A stretch of 64,000 bases of DNA from Cladobotryum mycophilum (Eukaryota > Ascomycota > Sordariomycetes > Hypocreales > Hypocreaceae). The translations under genes and the position numbers were made by a program. The notes under the pieces are model-generated. The model was not told the origin of the DNA, searched no databases, and saw nothing but the letters and a program-made list of their open reading frames with translations. Below, piece after piece: positions 21,501 through 34,465 of this stretch; positions within the stretch are counted from its first letter, which is position 1, and each line of letters opens with the position of its first letter. The DNA lies in assembly GCA_036429605.1 (NCBI GenBank), contig CM071589.1, forward strand, positions 124,001-188,000, written 5' to 3'.

Positions 21501-23776
21501 GTTTCCCCAAGCATACTTTCGAGCAAAGTCGATTTACCACTTCCCGTTGGGCCAAGAATTACGGTTACACGACCCGCCATTATTTCGGTGCTAAGGGATT
21601 TAAGGGTTGCAGGTCCAGTTTTGGTCCATGAAAAGCTCTGGTCGCAAAATTTTATAATCGGGGAGTGTGGCCCTGCCGATTCGCTGTTAGCCACCCAAGT
21701 TCGCAATGGCATCATCGAATGAGAGCTCTGTCCGTCGCTGATATGATCAACCGTGTCTGCGAATTGAGGGCTAATGGGTTGATGACAAAACTCCTGAATT
21801 CGTTCAAAGCATCCGATGCATTGCATAATAGATGGGATGGCCTGGATCAAGGTCTGCGCTGGGGTAGTGAGGAGCGCGATCAGAGAGATGGAGGTGAAAG
21901 CCTTTGCTGCAAGTATTGAGTTGTCGTTTTTGGCATGAGAGATTGCGGCGAAGACTAGGAAGGTCACAAGTGGTGCAAAAATCCTCGGCGAGTTTGCTAG
22001 ATGTGTGAACCTTGGTAAGACACGATTCTGGAAAACGTCAGGGCAGATGCAACTTACAAAAGAATATCCTCAGGACGAGGAGCTTTCGAAACTTCTTCGA
22101 ACCATTGATCTCGGCATGTCGAAAATTTGTGATAAGATCAAATATCTTTTGGCTGAGCCCAAGCATCTTAACCGCTCTCATCGAGGCGAGCATGCTAGTT
22201 GTGATACCCAATCGCTGTTCGACCATTTCGATCCAGATTTTTTGGGTGGCCTTGGACCAAGCCGATAGCTGAAAGGTTACCAGTACAAATACTATACCGG
22301 TCTGTTAGTATGTGTCATGACCCTCGAATGGTTTCAATAGAGCCTCACCCAAGACAATAGCAACCGGAATCAAGCACGCGACAAACATCTGTTTCTCCAG
22401 CAGATATACTGCTATACAGATGTCAAACAAAGATGCCCAGATCTCGTGGATCGATTTGAAGCCAGCGACGATCCGTTCAACATCAGTTCCCATCAATGTC
22501 AGACCATTAATCTCTCCAAGGTCTACTGCTCGTGCCCGAACTGTTTGCTGATAAATGATGGCAATCAGGCCACCTCTTATGCGAATTAAAAATCGGGAAG
22601 TATGATACCAGTAAGTAGCAGTTGAAACCTAATATGGTGAGTGTCAGAGACAGCAATCACGGTTAAATTGCTCGTTGCATCGAAAAATGAGCAACTTACT
22701 GCCATACCAAGATAAACCAAGGCGTAGGCGCCTATTATTCCCTTCCCATGATCAGTCGGTGAGTCTTTATTGCTGATGTATGCGATTAAGCTGTTGATTA
22801 GGAACGGCTGCACAAAGGTAAATCCCGTAAGGCACAGTCGAGGGATGACAGCTGCGAGAAACGGGCTGGCATATGCGCGTAAGCATGCCTTGAGGAGGGT
22901 ATGCTTATTTGCCATATCATCTGTGACATTCATCAGCAAAATTAAATACAGATGGTGAGCATTCCAAACCTACATTTGGCCAATGTAGTCTCAAGCCTGT
23001 CCTGCAGCACACGGCCGTTGAGTCGATAGTCCAGAGGTGGGAGGTCATCGATGGACAAGACTTTCCGGTAGCCATTCTTGAGAGTGCCTAGCAGCCAGGT
23101 GAATCCTACAAGACTCCAGAAGCTAGTGAAGGGCTCCGGACCAGAACCCGCAAACCTTTCCGGCTTTCTCAAGGTCTCACGCTTTCCCAGTGATTCTAGA
23201 AATAGAGCGCACAATACCAGACCTTCGAACAGACTCAGGGTCACTGCAGCCTCAAGGGCTGTTGGAATAAACCATAGCGTCCTTATACGAGCAATGTCGA
23301 AAATGAGACGGGCAGTCAAAAATATGACGATCAAAGTTGAAGGACGTTCAGAGTAGTGGTGTTGAAGCCAGGATAAACAACCAGCTGCAATAACGGCAGC
23401 AAGTGCAAGAACGTCAGTAGCCAAAGATGCTTGAGTTCTTAGATCCGTATTCTTAAGGCGAGAAACGAGGAAAATTGTTTGGCAAATCAGAATAGAAAAG
23501 TAGACAACCTGTATGGTGCATTTTAGTCGGCGTTCACACATTCAAGCAGGTAGCCCGCGAACTGGAGTATAGACATACAGCCTTGAAAACCAGCGCTTTT
23601 GAGCGCTCCACAACATTTCCATTGTTGATGAGACCGTACAGCGACCGAGAAAGTGTTATGAGAAATATGACATTGGGGAGCGTGGCGAGGAATATGTCTT
23701 CAAAATAAATGGTGAAGTCAAATGCACGGCATGAAACATCAATGCGCGGACCAAAAACTCGATCGCATAGCGACAT
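18574..23776 (-). CDS. ABCC-type multidrug (MRP-like) ABC transporter, with frame breaks
   Basis: About thirteen short introns separate exons of a full-length ABCC exporter. There is an N-terminal TMD0-like membrane region from 23776, then TMD1. NBD1 follows with Walker A GPTGSGKST, signature RLSGGQRQRV and Walker B VLLLDDVFSGVD. TMD2 contains FFQETDLGSITNRFSQDLELI. NBD2 has Walker A GRSGSGKTS and signature SWSVGEKQLLCLARAM. Immediately after that signature, near 18915, the frame slips by one base so that the Walker B (ILILDEATS) lies in another frame. A second phase mismatch is suspected at the intron near 22050. Such pumps export toxins or metabolites. The gene may be dead, or the breaks may be homopolymer sequence errors. 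Confidence 0.85.
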
Positions 23777-25037
23777 GGTGCGAACTTAGTGATAATGAAA
23801 TGGCAATGCATCACATCGCGGTGGAAGCGAGCTCCAGATCATAAATTAAGACTGATTGACGGTGGTTACAAAAGGCTCACTGACGTCACAAACTCAGCGA
23901 CCAACACAATTGTCCATTTTGCATGGAGCTCGTTGCATATAATGCGTGTTGGTACTCTTCCTCGGCCCTTCATCCCGTGCCTGTGACGTACTACCTGCAG
24001 GCTACGGGGTCTGCAAACCAGCCAGTATGACGACGGTCAGAAGTTGTCTCTTCCAGATGCAGTAATCGCCGATGATGAGCTTGCCAACACCAGTTGTTGA
24101 AATTGAATGTCTCATGAAAGGTCTGTGATTTCAGCATTGAAGGGTCCCCATGGGGGCGATTCGCAACCTGAGGATGGAACACACACACACACACATCTGC
24201 AAACCTCGATGGACCTGTCTGTCTGCACAGCGGCTGCTTTACCGCAGATGGATAAGGATCTATCACTTGTACCGCATGGAGTGATTTAGGTAGCCACCTA
24301 AAATGCTCAAACGTCTGATAGACAAGGCACCTTCTTCATTCATACTTTAAACGGCGATGTTGGTTGCGGTTGGAGGCGGCAGCCATGCCTCCAAGTTGCC
24401 TCATAGTAAAATACGGTAGAATAAAATGCGGGCAGCTTAGTCTATATCGCAACGATGGATATGGTGGCCATTTACGGAGAAGCGATGCCAGGCTGGTTCA
24501 GGCTAGCTGATGGCACTGTCGCAGCGTCAATCGCAGCATTAGCAGACATTAGATCAGGGGCGGACACAATTCCCAGCAATAAGGGAAAGCTATTCCCCCT
24601 AGTTTCACTGTTCTCCATAGGTAGGCGAATTCACCTAAAGCTCGTATGTACCGGCCACACCACAGAAAACACATCTACGAGAGTATCTATAGTGTATCTT
24701 ATCCAGCATTGCGCTCCAAGGCTGTTTGCCGAAAGTGACGGGTGTCTCTTATTCATGGCCAGATGGATCTCGGAATAAATCACTGAGACTTTTACATTGT
24801 CAGTTTGCCGCGCTGCTTGCGCGATCAAGGCTCCATGGCTGCATAATTCACTTCGCTGTAGCGACGTTATAGCGGGGCATTCAGTAATGGGGCATATTTA
24901 CAGTCATGATATTCATGGCAATCTTCATTCCCAAAGCTCATCACATTCTTTCCATTCAAAGAAAATACAAGAAGGCTCAGTGCATCTAACCATTCGTCAA
25001 GAAAAATGCCCTACAAAAACAATCCTCATTTGTCACT
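23777..25037. other. Intergenic, contains an (AC)8 microsatellite
   Basis: A spacer of over 1.2 kb. The only structure seen is the dinucleotide run at 24179-24194. ORFs are short and unrecognised. Confidence 0.5.
24179..24194. repeat. (AC)8 microsatellite
   Basis: Eight uninterrupted AC units. Likely neutral. Confidence 0.85.
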
Positions 25038-25565
25038 CTACTCGCCGTCCTCGGATGTGATATGCAGCACCAAGCTTTCCAATTTGTTGTCCAACACCTG
25101 TGCAGCCGCTTTTAATTTCTCATCAGGATTGACGCCGGCGATGACGCTACTTGGCAAATTATAAATCACTTGCGTGCCTTTACCTCCTGGCAATTCTTTC
25201 AGGAGTAATTCCACAGGCACAAAGAGTCCAGCATCCAAGTCATGCTCCAACATGGTGATTGCAATAAGCGGATTACCAAGTATGACCCTTCGTAGCTGTA
25301 AGCCATCCCCCACCCCAAAGAGACGAATCCATGAGGAGTGGTTGATTTCTGCGAATTTCGTAAACCCGATACTGCCAATCTTGTTGGATATGTAATCGAC
25401 GAAGCTGAATTTGTTGTGGACGAGATGGGAGTCAATGTGCTGGAGATCAGCAGGCTGATTGGCTTGGATTTGTTTATCGAGCTTCTCAACAACGCTCTGA
25501 AATGGAAAGGAGCTTGTGAATGTAATTCGAGTGCCACTAAAGGCCTGAACAGACTTAGTTGCCAT
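25038..25565 (-). CDS. DUF302 domain protein
   Basis: A single-exon 175-residue protein. The motif order fits DUF302: an N-terminal beta/alpha region with SSFPFQSVVEKLDKQI, then LRRVILGNPLIAITMLEHDLDAGLFVPVELL (a GNP block followed by an M-plus-acidic stretch), and YNLPSSV near the end. The fold is small and its biochemical role is not settled. Length and motifs are complete, and no signal peptide or membrane helix is seen. Orientation matches the flanking transporters, but gaps of 0.5-1.3 kb argue for independent promoters. Confidence 0.8.
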   Translation of the reverse strand: MATKSVQAFSGTRITFTSSFPFQSVVEKLDKQIQANQPADLQHIDSHLVHNKFSFVDYISNKIGSIGFTKFAEINHSSWIRLFGVGDGLQLRRVILGNPLIAITMLEHDLDAGLFVPVELLLKELPGGKGTQVIYNLPSSVIAGVNPDEKLKAAAQVLDNKLESLVLHITSEDGE

Positions 25566-26100
25566 GATGAACCGATATCAAAATAGTAAACGAGGATGTC
25601 AGTCAATAATGATGTGTTTAGCCAAAGTGCGCATCACTTATATAAGCTGCAATAACCAAGATTACTCATCAACTGCAGAGTTATTCTAATCTTGGCCTCG
25701 GTTGGTATTAGGATTAGTGATATATGATGCGTTATGTGTCAAGTCAGAAGCCAGTGTGAATCAGTGAATATGTTGGAGCCACACGAGCCGGACTGGTATC
25801 TCGAGGTGCCGGCGGCAGTTGCTCCACCCCTGCATCAGCTCAGTTCACATTAATGACATCCATAATGTGTAATATTTGTAGAATGCACGGTTAGAAATTA
25901 CGATACCTACAAGGAATAGTAGATGCTCTTATAGGTCATGATACAAGGGAACATGACCATGTCGCATATATTCCGCTCATATGTCAGCACAATGTCTATA
26001 CTCCTTCACCCTGGTCTATATAGTATCTTAATTGGCTATACTTGCAGTTGCTCTCCCGAAATTCTCAGTCCTCCATACATTGTTTATCGACATTGCTACC
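25566..26100. other. Intergenic, no gene seen
   Basis: Spacer between tail-to-head minus-strand genes. Nothing recognised. Confidence 0.5.
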
Positions 26101-27687
26101 TCAGTCTTCTTTCTTTTCGAGGCGTGGAAACGCCAACCAAATGACCAACATAACCACCAACAAGGCGAGGATAATGGGCTGTAGAACCTTGACTCCAAAT
26201 GACTGCGACAGTAGACCTGTCAAGAAAGGTAGCAGCGCTGCGCCACAGCCTCCAAACGCTGCCGCAAAACCAATGACCACGACATGATATTGGCGTGGGA
26301 GGAGCTTGCTGGCTAGCAATACTGCGTTGGGGAAAAGGGGTCCTAGAAAAAAGCCCTGAAATGCAACGGCAACAACGGAGACGTAGAACTGAGGAACAAG
26401 CCAGAAGATAAGCTCAAGAACCATGACGATGCCAATGTAGATCGCGGTTGATAGCTTGATCCCCACTCGTGGTGTCACAAAGCCAAGCACCGCTCTTCCA
26501 ACAGTAATTCCAAGCCAAAAGCCCACTGCAGACATTCCGCTGGCGAACTTCTCGCTGTGTCTAACAGTTTGCATAAACTGTACAATCCAGCCTCCAAGCG
26601 CGACTTCGACACCAACATAGCAGAGAAGGAAGAAAGCCGCGACCCAGCATACGCGAGCATAAGGTTGGCGAAAGAGAGCTTCAGTGAGCTTTGCTTGGGA
26701 TTCGAATTCGTTTTCCTTATAAATCTGTCGGTATGCGACGCCATTGGAATCCCAAAAGGCCGACGATAGCGCCACAAGCTCAATACCAGCGAGACCAATC
26801 TGCATGCGATCAGTTAACCAGACTCAAATTTCATCACTTTTACAACATACCATGATATAGTAAAATGAGTACCATGGCAAATTGGCCTTTGTGATCATTG
26901 ATGTTGCAATCAAGGGACTAATGACACCTCCCATGCCATACAGCGAGTGCAGTAAACCCAGCACTTCGCTTGATTGAGCGAGGTTGCCGACCCAAGCATT
27001 CCACGCTGCATCAGCAACGCCATTACCGAAGCCGGCAAGAACAAAGGCAATAACCAATACAATGTAGGGTGGATGAGAGGCGATCACAGCATACGCGGTG
27101 ATATGACTTAGCCCCGAGATGATGGCAACGCCGCGCTGGCCGAACTTGTGGTGTAGCCAATTGTTTAGAATCGCAGATGAGACATATCCAATAAACGGAG
27201 ACAAGAAAACGAGCGATATGACGACAAACGTCAAGTCGTAGTATTGTTTCATCTACCACAACTAATCAGTAATAGCGTTCACTCTTGCTTCTATTGAGGT
27301 GTGCGTTGACATACGTAGGGAATCAGAGCCTGTAAATTGTGGTCAGCCAAATATCAACAGAGTTTGACACGGAGAGCATACACCATAGGCCGCATCATTG
27401 GCACCCATAACCAAAAAGCACCAAAAAGAGGCACTTATACGGTAGACATTACGCCGCGGCTCATTCCATCTCTCGGCTGCGTAAACCGCAGGTGTCAGAC
27501 AGGGCTCAAAGCCGCCGAGTTCACCAAGCAAGCCGTTTCCATCCCCAAGTGACGCCTGTGCGCCAATGGATCTCTCGTTGCTTCCACGGCGCTCGGTTTC
27601 GCCGCTGGCAGGCTGTTTAGTTGGTGCGGGATGAGAGGGTATATTGAACTGCTGTAGTTCAACGGTCGTGGTTAACGTCGAAGACAT
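26101..27687 (-). CDS. MFS transporter (BSC6 / fucose-permease-like)
   Basis: Four exons, complement(26101..26799, 26851..27252, 27315..27329, 27382..27687), give 473 residues. The second is a 15-nt micro-exon coding ALIPY; without it the conserved start of helix 2 (NDAAYG then LIPY) is lost. All three introns are phase 0. Cytosolic N-terminal tail of about 85 residues, then about 12 hydrophobic helices, including SPFIGYVSSAILNNW and LAGFGNGVADAAWNAWVG. The family includes yeast BSC6-like proteins of unclear substrate. The frame is intact and the termini are convincing. Confidence 0.88.
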
Positions 27688-28866
27688 GTCTTGGTTTAAG
27701 TGGTGCTCTCAATATAAGCGACTTGGCGACAAGTATTATAGGCAAAATAGTATTCTTTTCTCACTGATGAAGAACGGCAATGTTCAAGGCAGTAACCTTG
27801 AGTAATCTGGGTACCAAGCTTTTATCACCACCCAAATTCACCTACAAACACCGCCTCTATCACTATCAGGAATAAATCCGTAGTCCATGCCAGAGCGGAG
27901 GGTTTGTAATTGGCAACTGCCGATCTGAAGCCAGCATTGAGTCGCACAAAGATGATCCAGATTAAGCAAAAAAAGTACTACCGCTAGTTACAAGGTCTCA
28001 AATCAACAAGCTATGGTCCACTGAATCCGCTCATCTCCGTTCCAGAAGCTTCAACACCAATGGGATCGAAGCCAAGAGCAACTATTGGGCTTACTTCTCG
28101 CCCAGCCGACCGTCCCCGAAACCACGTTTTGTCAGCCAAAACATAGCTTGGCCGACCGAGCTTCCCCTTGTGCGGAGATTCTTCTTCTAGTCTAGCGCAT
28201 GATGACACCGTGGAGAGATCTTCTAAACTGGTACCAGAAATTGTCTTGTCTTTTGCTTCACCTGTATCCCAAAGAGTGAGTCTTCTAGCTTGCTGCTCAT
28301 TTCCCTTGCACGAAGGCGGGTTTACATATTCTTAATGTATACACGAACTACATCTACCGCGTAGAGGATCAAATACAGCCTACCACAGAAGCTACAAAGT
28401 CTCTGTCATCTTGCCAATATCCACTAAGATCTGCAACCTACCCTACAAAATGTGAACACGTGCCATAAGCGAAAAATAAATCTGCATAAACAGCGCGTTT
28501 TGGAGAGCAAGATAGTGATTCCAATCACGCCAGTCAATGTTCGGAGGGCTGGAAAAACTATATGTCTAAGATCAATCCAGAGTTATTCACAGTATACATG
28601 AGTGAGAGGACAAGCCTCCGGTAAGTTAAGGCTAAGTAATATAAATGGAAAGGGGCGCAAAGACCCAATGTAAGAAGTTTAATCTAAGGGGGCAATTACT
28701 TTTGTTGCCCCTAGTTACATCACATAGGGGCTGACACCTACAAACAAGTTTATATGTGCCCATTCATACCTTGATTACGGATAGAGTAGTGGCTTTGCCT
28801 CAATCCACCAGTTCTAACCGCATTCTTTAGCACTGCTCGACTCGCTTCACTACCACAAATATAACC
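27688..28866. other. Intergenic, promoter side of the trichodiene synthase relic
   Basis: No gene recognised. A GC-rich hairpin-forming stretch (GGGGGCAA paired with TTGCCCC, 28688-28711) sits about 160 bases before the synthase ATG. Confidence 0.45.
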
Positions 28867-29954
28867 ATGCCTAAAGAACGGTTCCCCTATGACACCTACC
28901 TTAAGGCCTGTGTCAAGCTCTTAGACACGGTTAAATACCATGATGACAATTATACTCGGGCTAAGCGCGTTGAGAAGCTTGAGCAGACTTACAAAAAGAC
29001 TGCTAAACACTTTGCTCAATCCCATGTCCAGGACACACTAAAAGTCCCACCCGAACGGTTAGCCGCTGCTCTTAAGACCATAGTAGGCATGGTAGTCTAC
29101 TCCTGGGTAATGGTTTCTCCCGAGCTCATGACCGACCTCAGTATCCACTACACTTACACACTCCTGCTCGATGACAGCAACGATAACCCTGCCCCTGCCA
29201 TGCAGACTTGGTACAACGACCTTCTCAATGGAAAAGCTCAGGACCACGGATGGTGGCGATTGGTTAATGAACACATCCCTAGCGTCTTGCGCCATTATGG
29301 GGTTACTGCAAAATGAACATTGTTCGCAGCACCATTGACTTCTTCCAAGCCTGTTGGATTGAACAGCACAACTTCAAGGGGTTCCCAGGATCTCATGACT
29401 ACCCCGGTTTCCTGCGTCGTATGAATGGTCTGGGCCACTGCGTTGGCGCGTCTCTTTGGCCCGCTGACGAATTCGACGAGGAGAAGCTCTCTTTGGAAAT
29501 CACCACCGCCATTGCCCAGATGGAGAATTGGATGGTGCTGGTCAACGACCTCTTCTCCCTCTATAAGGAACACTTTGTCGAGCGCGACTAGATTAATTTG
29601 GTGAACAACTACGTCGAGTGTGAAGGGATTACATTAGACCAAGCTCTGGAAAAGCTTTGCAGGGACGTGGTACACAGCTCAGAGCAGCTAATGGCTGTTT
29701 TCGAGCCCAAGGATATCAAGATGTTTGACACTCTACAAAAATTCATCCAGGGTTATATTACTTGGCATTTGTGTAATGATCGATACCGCCTCTATGAGGT
29801 CTTTGAGAATGCTAGTGACAGCCCTGTAGTTGTCAAGTTTAGAAAATACTGCGAAAATGCGCATAGGGTGGGAATCGTTGATTCAGTAGAGTACGCCGAA
29901 CCATCTGTCGCTATGTTAGCACAGCATACTCGAGAGCTTATGAGACTGGAGTAA
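28867..29954 (+). pseudogene. tri5: Trichodiene synthase (TRI5 family), broken by frameshift and stop
   Basis: Trichodiene synthase cyclises farnesyl diphosphate to trichodiene, the first step of trichothecene mycotoxins. The first piece holds the aspartate-rich metal motif LLLDDSND (about residues 100-106) after LSIHYTYT. The second holds the NSE-type motif NDLFSLYKE and WIEQHNF. The third holds the HLCNDRYRLYE region. Together they span about the family's usual length. Two breaks are visible: the reading frame changes between about 29298 and 29312, and a TAG stop at 29589-29591 interrupts the second piece. No intron-sized gap is seen, although Fusarium TRI5 has one short intron. No other trichothecene gene is nearby. 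Identity is very clear; function is almost surely lost. Confidence 0.9.
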
Positions 29955-30071
29955 ACCAGTGGGTTTATAATCGATTCTACTCCGTACTTAGTGGCATTTG
30001 GCCAAACCTCGCGTCTCCTTGCCCCCTTTGCAAAACAATAAATACAAGCTTTGAGAATCGTCCACATTTGT

Positions 30072-31592
30072 TTAGCCCAAGAATTCAAAATCTAGCAACG
30101 ACTGAAAGGCTCCATCTTGAGAGCCTGAAGTTACTCCCACCAAGCGAAACGCTCCTGGCTTGACTTGTTGAAACAATGACTCGAAATCAGCGACACTTCT
30201 TTCCCTGGCATCGTGTGCGCCAAGCATAAAAGAATCCTCAATGCTATTGTACAGACTTGGTTAGGGCTTTACTCTTATTGGGCGAAATTTGAGCTGTGGG
30301 GCATTGGGGAGTAATAATACTGACCGGATCATTTTGCTCGCAAGTGTATTCAGACGCGTGGCAGGGGGTGGAGGCAAGGTTCCTTCACTGATCAGCACTC
30401 TGGCACCAGGCTTCAAAGCTGGCAATAATGAAGAGAGAATCTTTGTGGAATCTTCATCGTTCCAATCGTGCATGATGTGACGATAGATGTAAACATCGGC
30501 TTGGACAGGTTGAGGAGTAAAAAAGTCGTATTCAGTAAAGCTGATGCGAGATTTGAGATCTGAGTCGTTCTCCACAGCTTGGCGACCCATTTCCAAGGAT
30601 CCGGTGTTGTTGTCCTGGACAATGAACTTTGCCTCGGGCATGAGCGGCGCTAAAGCCTGAACTGTGTGTCCAACAGAGCCACCAACCTTGCAATATGTTA
30701 GTATACAGGGGGGACTGAGGGTTGCTCAAGAGGGAACAGGGGTCAAAAAAGAGGCCACGGGGTACTCACATCGACTACCGTCACCTCGCCTTTGGAAGCC
30801 CACGGCCAGGCTGTGCGCAGACGATCAACAGACCACAGCGGCGTATTAACTCTGCCAGCGAGGTACTCGTGATATTCCTTGGCTACGTCTGTATTTTCAT
30901 GAAAGAACTGAAACATGTCCTTTTCAGTCCGGTAGGCAATCTGAAACGGGGTCTTTGGGGCATTGGCGGGATCATCACGCTGAGCCTGCAAAAAGTCTGG
31001 AGACTTGAGCATAAGATTGCTGAGAAAAAGACCGAAATGCACAATGTTGAAAAGGTACTGGTTCTTTACCAGTGCAGCAGAGGATGCGGAGTGGCCAATG
31101 ACGCCAGGCTCCGTCTCCACAAATATGCCGTTGGCGATGCCATAACGCACGATACGAGCCAAATAACCTGCAGGGATCTGGGTGGCGACAGACAGCTCTT
31201 CAAATGTGGTGGTGGAATCAAGAGGCACGTGCTGCGGGAGATTGAATCGGGTGATGAGATCCAGGTTGCTAGAATCGGCGGTCTGTCAAAGAAAGTCAAT
31301 ATAGGCATATTTCTCAAGAAGACCAAATCGACCAAATACTCACTGCCCAAGACAACGTCAAAAGATGCTCAGTCGGCCCACGCACGAGACGTATGAGATC
31401 CAATGCCGCATCAAGGATCTGATTCCGCGTGTCCCTCAAGGCATTGCCGTGTGGGGTGTTGGATTCAGTGGAATAATCCGCAAAGCCTGATGGCTCAAAA
31501 GTTGGTAGGGGCGTCCCAATCTCTTGATGGAGTGCTGAGAGCTTGGACACCTGCTCTTTGATTGTGGATGCAAGATCTTCGATGGATGCCAT
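30072..31592 (-). CDS. SAM-dependent O-methyltransferase (plant/fungal OMT type)
   Basis: Four exons, complement(30072..30243, 30325..30686, 30770..31282, 31344..31592), encode 431 residues. An N-terminal dimerisation/winged-helix region (FEELSVATQIPAGYLARIVRYG) precedes the Rossmann domain with VVDVGGSVGHT split by intron 2. The catalytic-base block YRHIMHDWNDEDSTKIL follows, then LKPGARVLISEG. The protein ends DFEFLG. These enzymes methylate hydroxyls of aromatic polyketides and similar metabolites (AflP/OmtB-like). All splice junctions keep frame, so the gene looks functional. It lies between a broken synthase and other relics of secondary metabolism; its partner enzymes are not obvious. 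Confidence 0.88.
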
Positions 31593-34465
31593 TGTTGCTG
31601 TTTACTTGGTGGGGGAAGAAAAAATGGTTATGGATGGAATTTGTCCAAAAGTTAAGAAAGAGTTTCGCGAGTAGGGGAGACGATTGAACATAAATAGCAA
31701 GGAAGTACCAGCAATGCTACATGAGTAAGACATTCTTATGTTTTTCTTTCCTTTTTTTCCCTCTCCCGACCTTAATCGTGGGCGCGCTACCATGCTTGGT
31801 CAAGATTAGTGGCTTAAGCAAGTGTTGCATTCTTCGTCAGTTAGCTATTGTTAGATACCAAAGTCGTATTTATTAGCGAGAGATCAACTATAGGTATGCG
31901 GAATAGAAACGTGCCGAGGCTATTCTCTCAACTAACAATAATCGTTGAAATGCAAATACCTATGTTAGTATTATGAAAAGCGCATCACAAATTGCCCATA
32001 TGAGAAGTGCGAAAGGAGAGACGAATTGAACAGCGGAGGAAAGGGAGCGGGTGAGACATGCATCGGCAATTTAGAGACAGAGCCCCAGGTAAGGTCTACC
32101 GAGATCCGGGACATGCCCAGCATCAGGGTTTCATTTTCAGGAATAGGAGACGGGATAGGTAATACTCCCCCCTATTGCGAAGCGATATTCCATGTCGAAA
32201 ATTTGATGGATATCGCACACGGATTCAGGTTGCTGGAATAGAATCGATGCAAACACAGAATTGGCTGACACATGGTTTTGTCACCAGCATATGGAGTCTA
32301 GCACTGGCTTTAGCACGAACTAAACATACCCACCTCAAGCCGGAAGGTAGTAATACTAACACGTCTTATCATCCAGCGCAATTCAGGCCAGGGATGATGC
32401 TAAGTCAAGCCGCCGTAAAAGAGGTAAATTTCGTCTTGTGTCAGTCAGAGCTTACTCATCTTCTCGGAAATCCATCACAGCCGAGAAAAGCACGAAGATT
32501 GGTGGAATTCACTACACGCATAGATCTGTGTGTCATAACACCAACATTTATGAACCCATCGCATCGCATTTATTTATTTCCCTTTCCTATAGCAGTTGAA
32601 TCTATATACTTCCAATTGTAATAGTCCTTTGGAAGACATAAAACAGGACGCGTCTCAACAGAATGGCGCGACCCGCCCTTGTGCATACATAGACACAGAG
32701 CGACCTGGAGATACGCATAATATAATAATTATGAATCTGAAGCGGAATCTGATCAGCCCCTACGTTGTCTTATTAGCCTAGCCCCTTTTAGTTATTTTCT
32801 TCACACCCAAACGGCTGGATCTGCACATATTCAATATGGCTTGAGAGATTAATTAATGCAAATTCGCCTTACCTGGCGACAACCGAGCGCGCGCAATGAG
32901 CTATATAGCCTATATTATAGAGTGGGCTGGAGGCGCGGTCCGGCAACGCACCAACATACAGCTACCTACGCTGAAAGCACCAAGGAGTGACCACCAAAGC
33001 ATAGATCCGAATTACATTCATCAATCTATGGGTGCAATGAATATGTTTGTTATAACCCTAGAGGTCTATAAGTCTATGCGGGGTACTCTGTTTTGGGTGC
33101 TCGCGTACCCCGTAACAGTGACATATAGACACGCGGGGAAAAGAATCACTGCCGACTCCACACGAATAACACATAGTGTGACCTAATAACGCCGACTAAT
33201 TCAACACTCCTTCAATCATGCTACATAATTCTGGTAGTTTTGTTGCACATTGGGTATAATTTCGCAGAGCAAGCTGAATATAGGAGTGGATCATGTACTG
33301 CATCTGCGTCTGCATTGACTGCTGCTTTTTCTGACTCAAAATTAGCCAGTCTTTATGCGTACATAAGTGAAGCTATCATGGATCCTGCAATGCTTTCTGA
33401 ATCAGGTTTCGTATACAAGTCACGTACAAGTATGTTGCCATCAAGGCTAGTGAGTCAGAAATATTTATCACCGTGTAAATGCCGGCCAAGGTCAAGGCAA
33501 GTCTTCGCGGAACAATATATCCGAGTTTGTTGTACAAGCATCATGCCATGTACACCGCGTTGTGGGATAGAATGTCACGCAGATTAGTGTTTATTTCCGG
33601 AATGACAGATCAAAGTGTTTAGCGAATACTTGCCTAGCAGAGTCTCTGGTCGAGTAGGTCTCACTAAATTCCACCAACGTCCCAATGTCACGTAACGGTG
33701 TGTCAACACCTGGCTGAAAGTGGTATTCGTCGCGTATTAAGCTACTATTCTACTTCGTCGAATGGTAGCTTATCTCGTAGATGACCGTTGGATTTGCTCT
33801 TGAGCCAAACACGCAATGTGACCTGGCTCTAGACATCTGGCCGGGGCCCCGGAGCAACGAACTATGCAAAAGTCAAGGACTTTTTTTATCGTCGGATGGA
33901 ACGATCAAGGTTTTCTGTAGGATGCTCCCGGCGGCGAATTATTCATTCCAATCATGCCACGCACTGCCCTCATATCTAGTTGCTTATGAATGATGGTAGA
34001 ACACACGGCCAACAGAACATTGCTTTAGTTCAAGCATACTGATGTCATTACGGCATTCATCAAGGACTAACAGAGCATTCTAATTTGGTTACACACCAGA
34101 GTCAAGATTACTACAGTCTACGTGGCTAGTTGAAATCTCCGAATCTGGGAAAGTTTGGTCACCTGGCTCACCCGCTAGTCCGGCATGTATGAGACAACGT
34201 TCGTGTCGAACCGTTGATTAGATAACATTCAACGAGTTCTACTGGACATATACGCGCCAGCATTTAGTGCCGTTGCTATTCCCGTGACGCTCAGAAGGCG
34301 GGGGAAGCACCTCGAATATGTGAAGGAACCGGGGATAAAGTATTTGAGCATCATAAATACAGGTGCCTCGTACCTCGAATGCGAAGGACTGTTTGACACC
34401 GCTCATTAAAGCAATTCTATTTTCTCTTTACACAACCCTACCTTTCCCCTTAGTTATCCACGACC
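31593..34465. other. Long intergenic stretch (2.9 kb), no gene seen
   Basis: ORFs here are short and have no recognised motifs. The largest (32175-32621, plus strand) looks random. It contains the divergent promoters of the O-methyltransferase and the next methyltransferase. Confidence 0.5.

Noticed and set aside
32175..32621. 148-residue plus-strand ORF
   Set aside because: No recognisable domain and no codon pattern like the true genes nearby.
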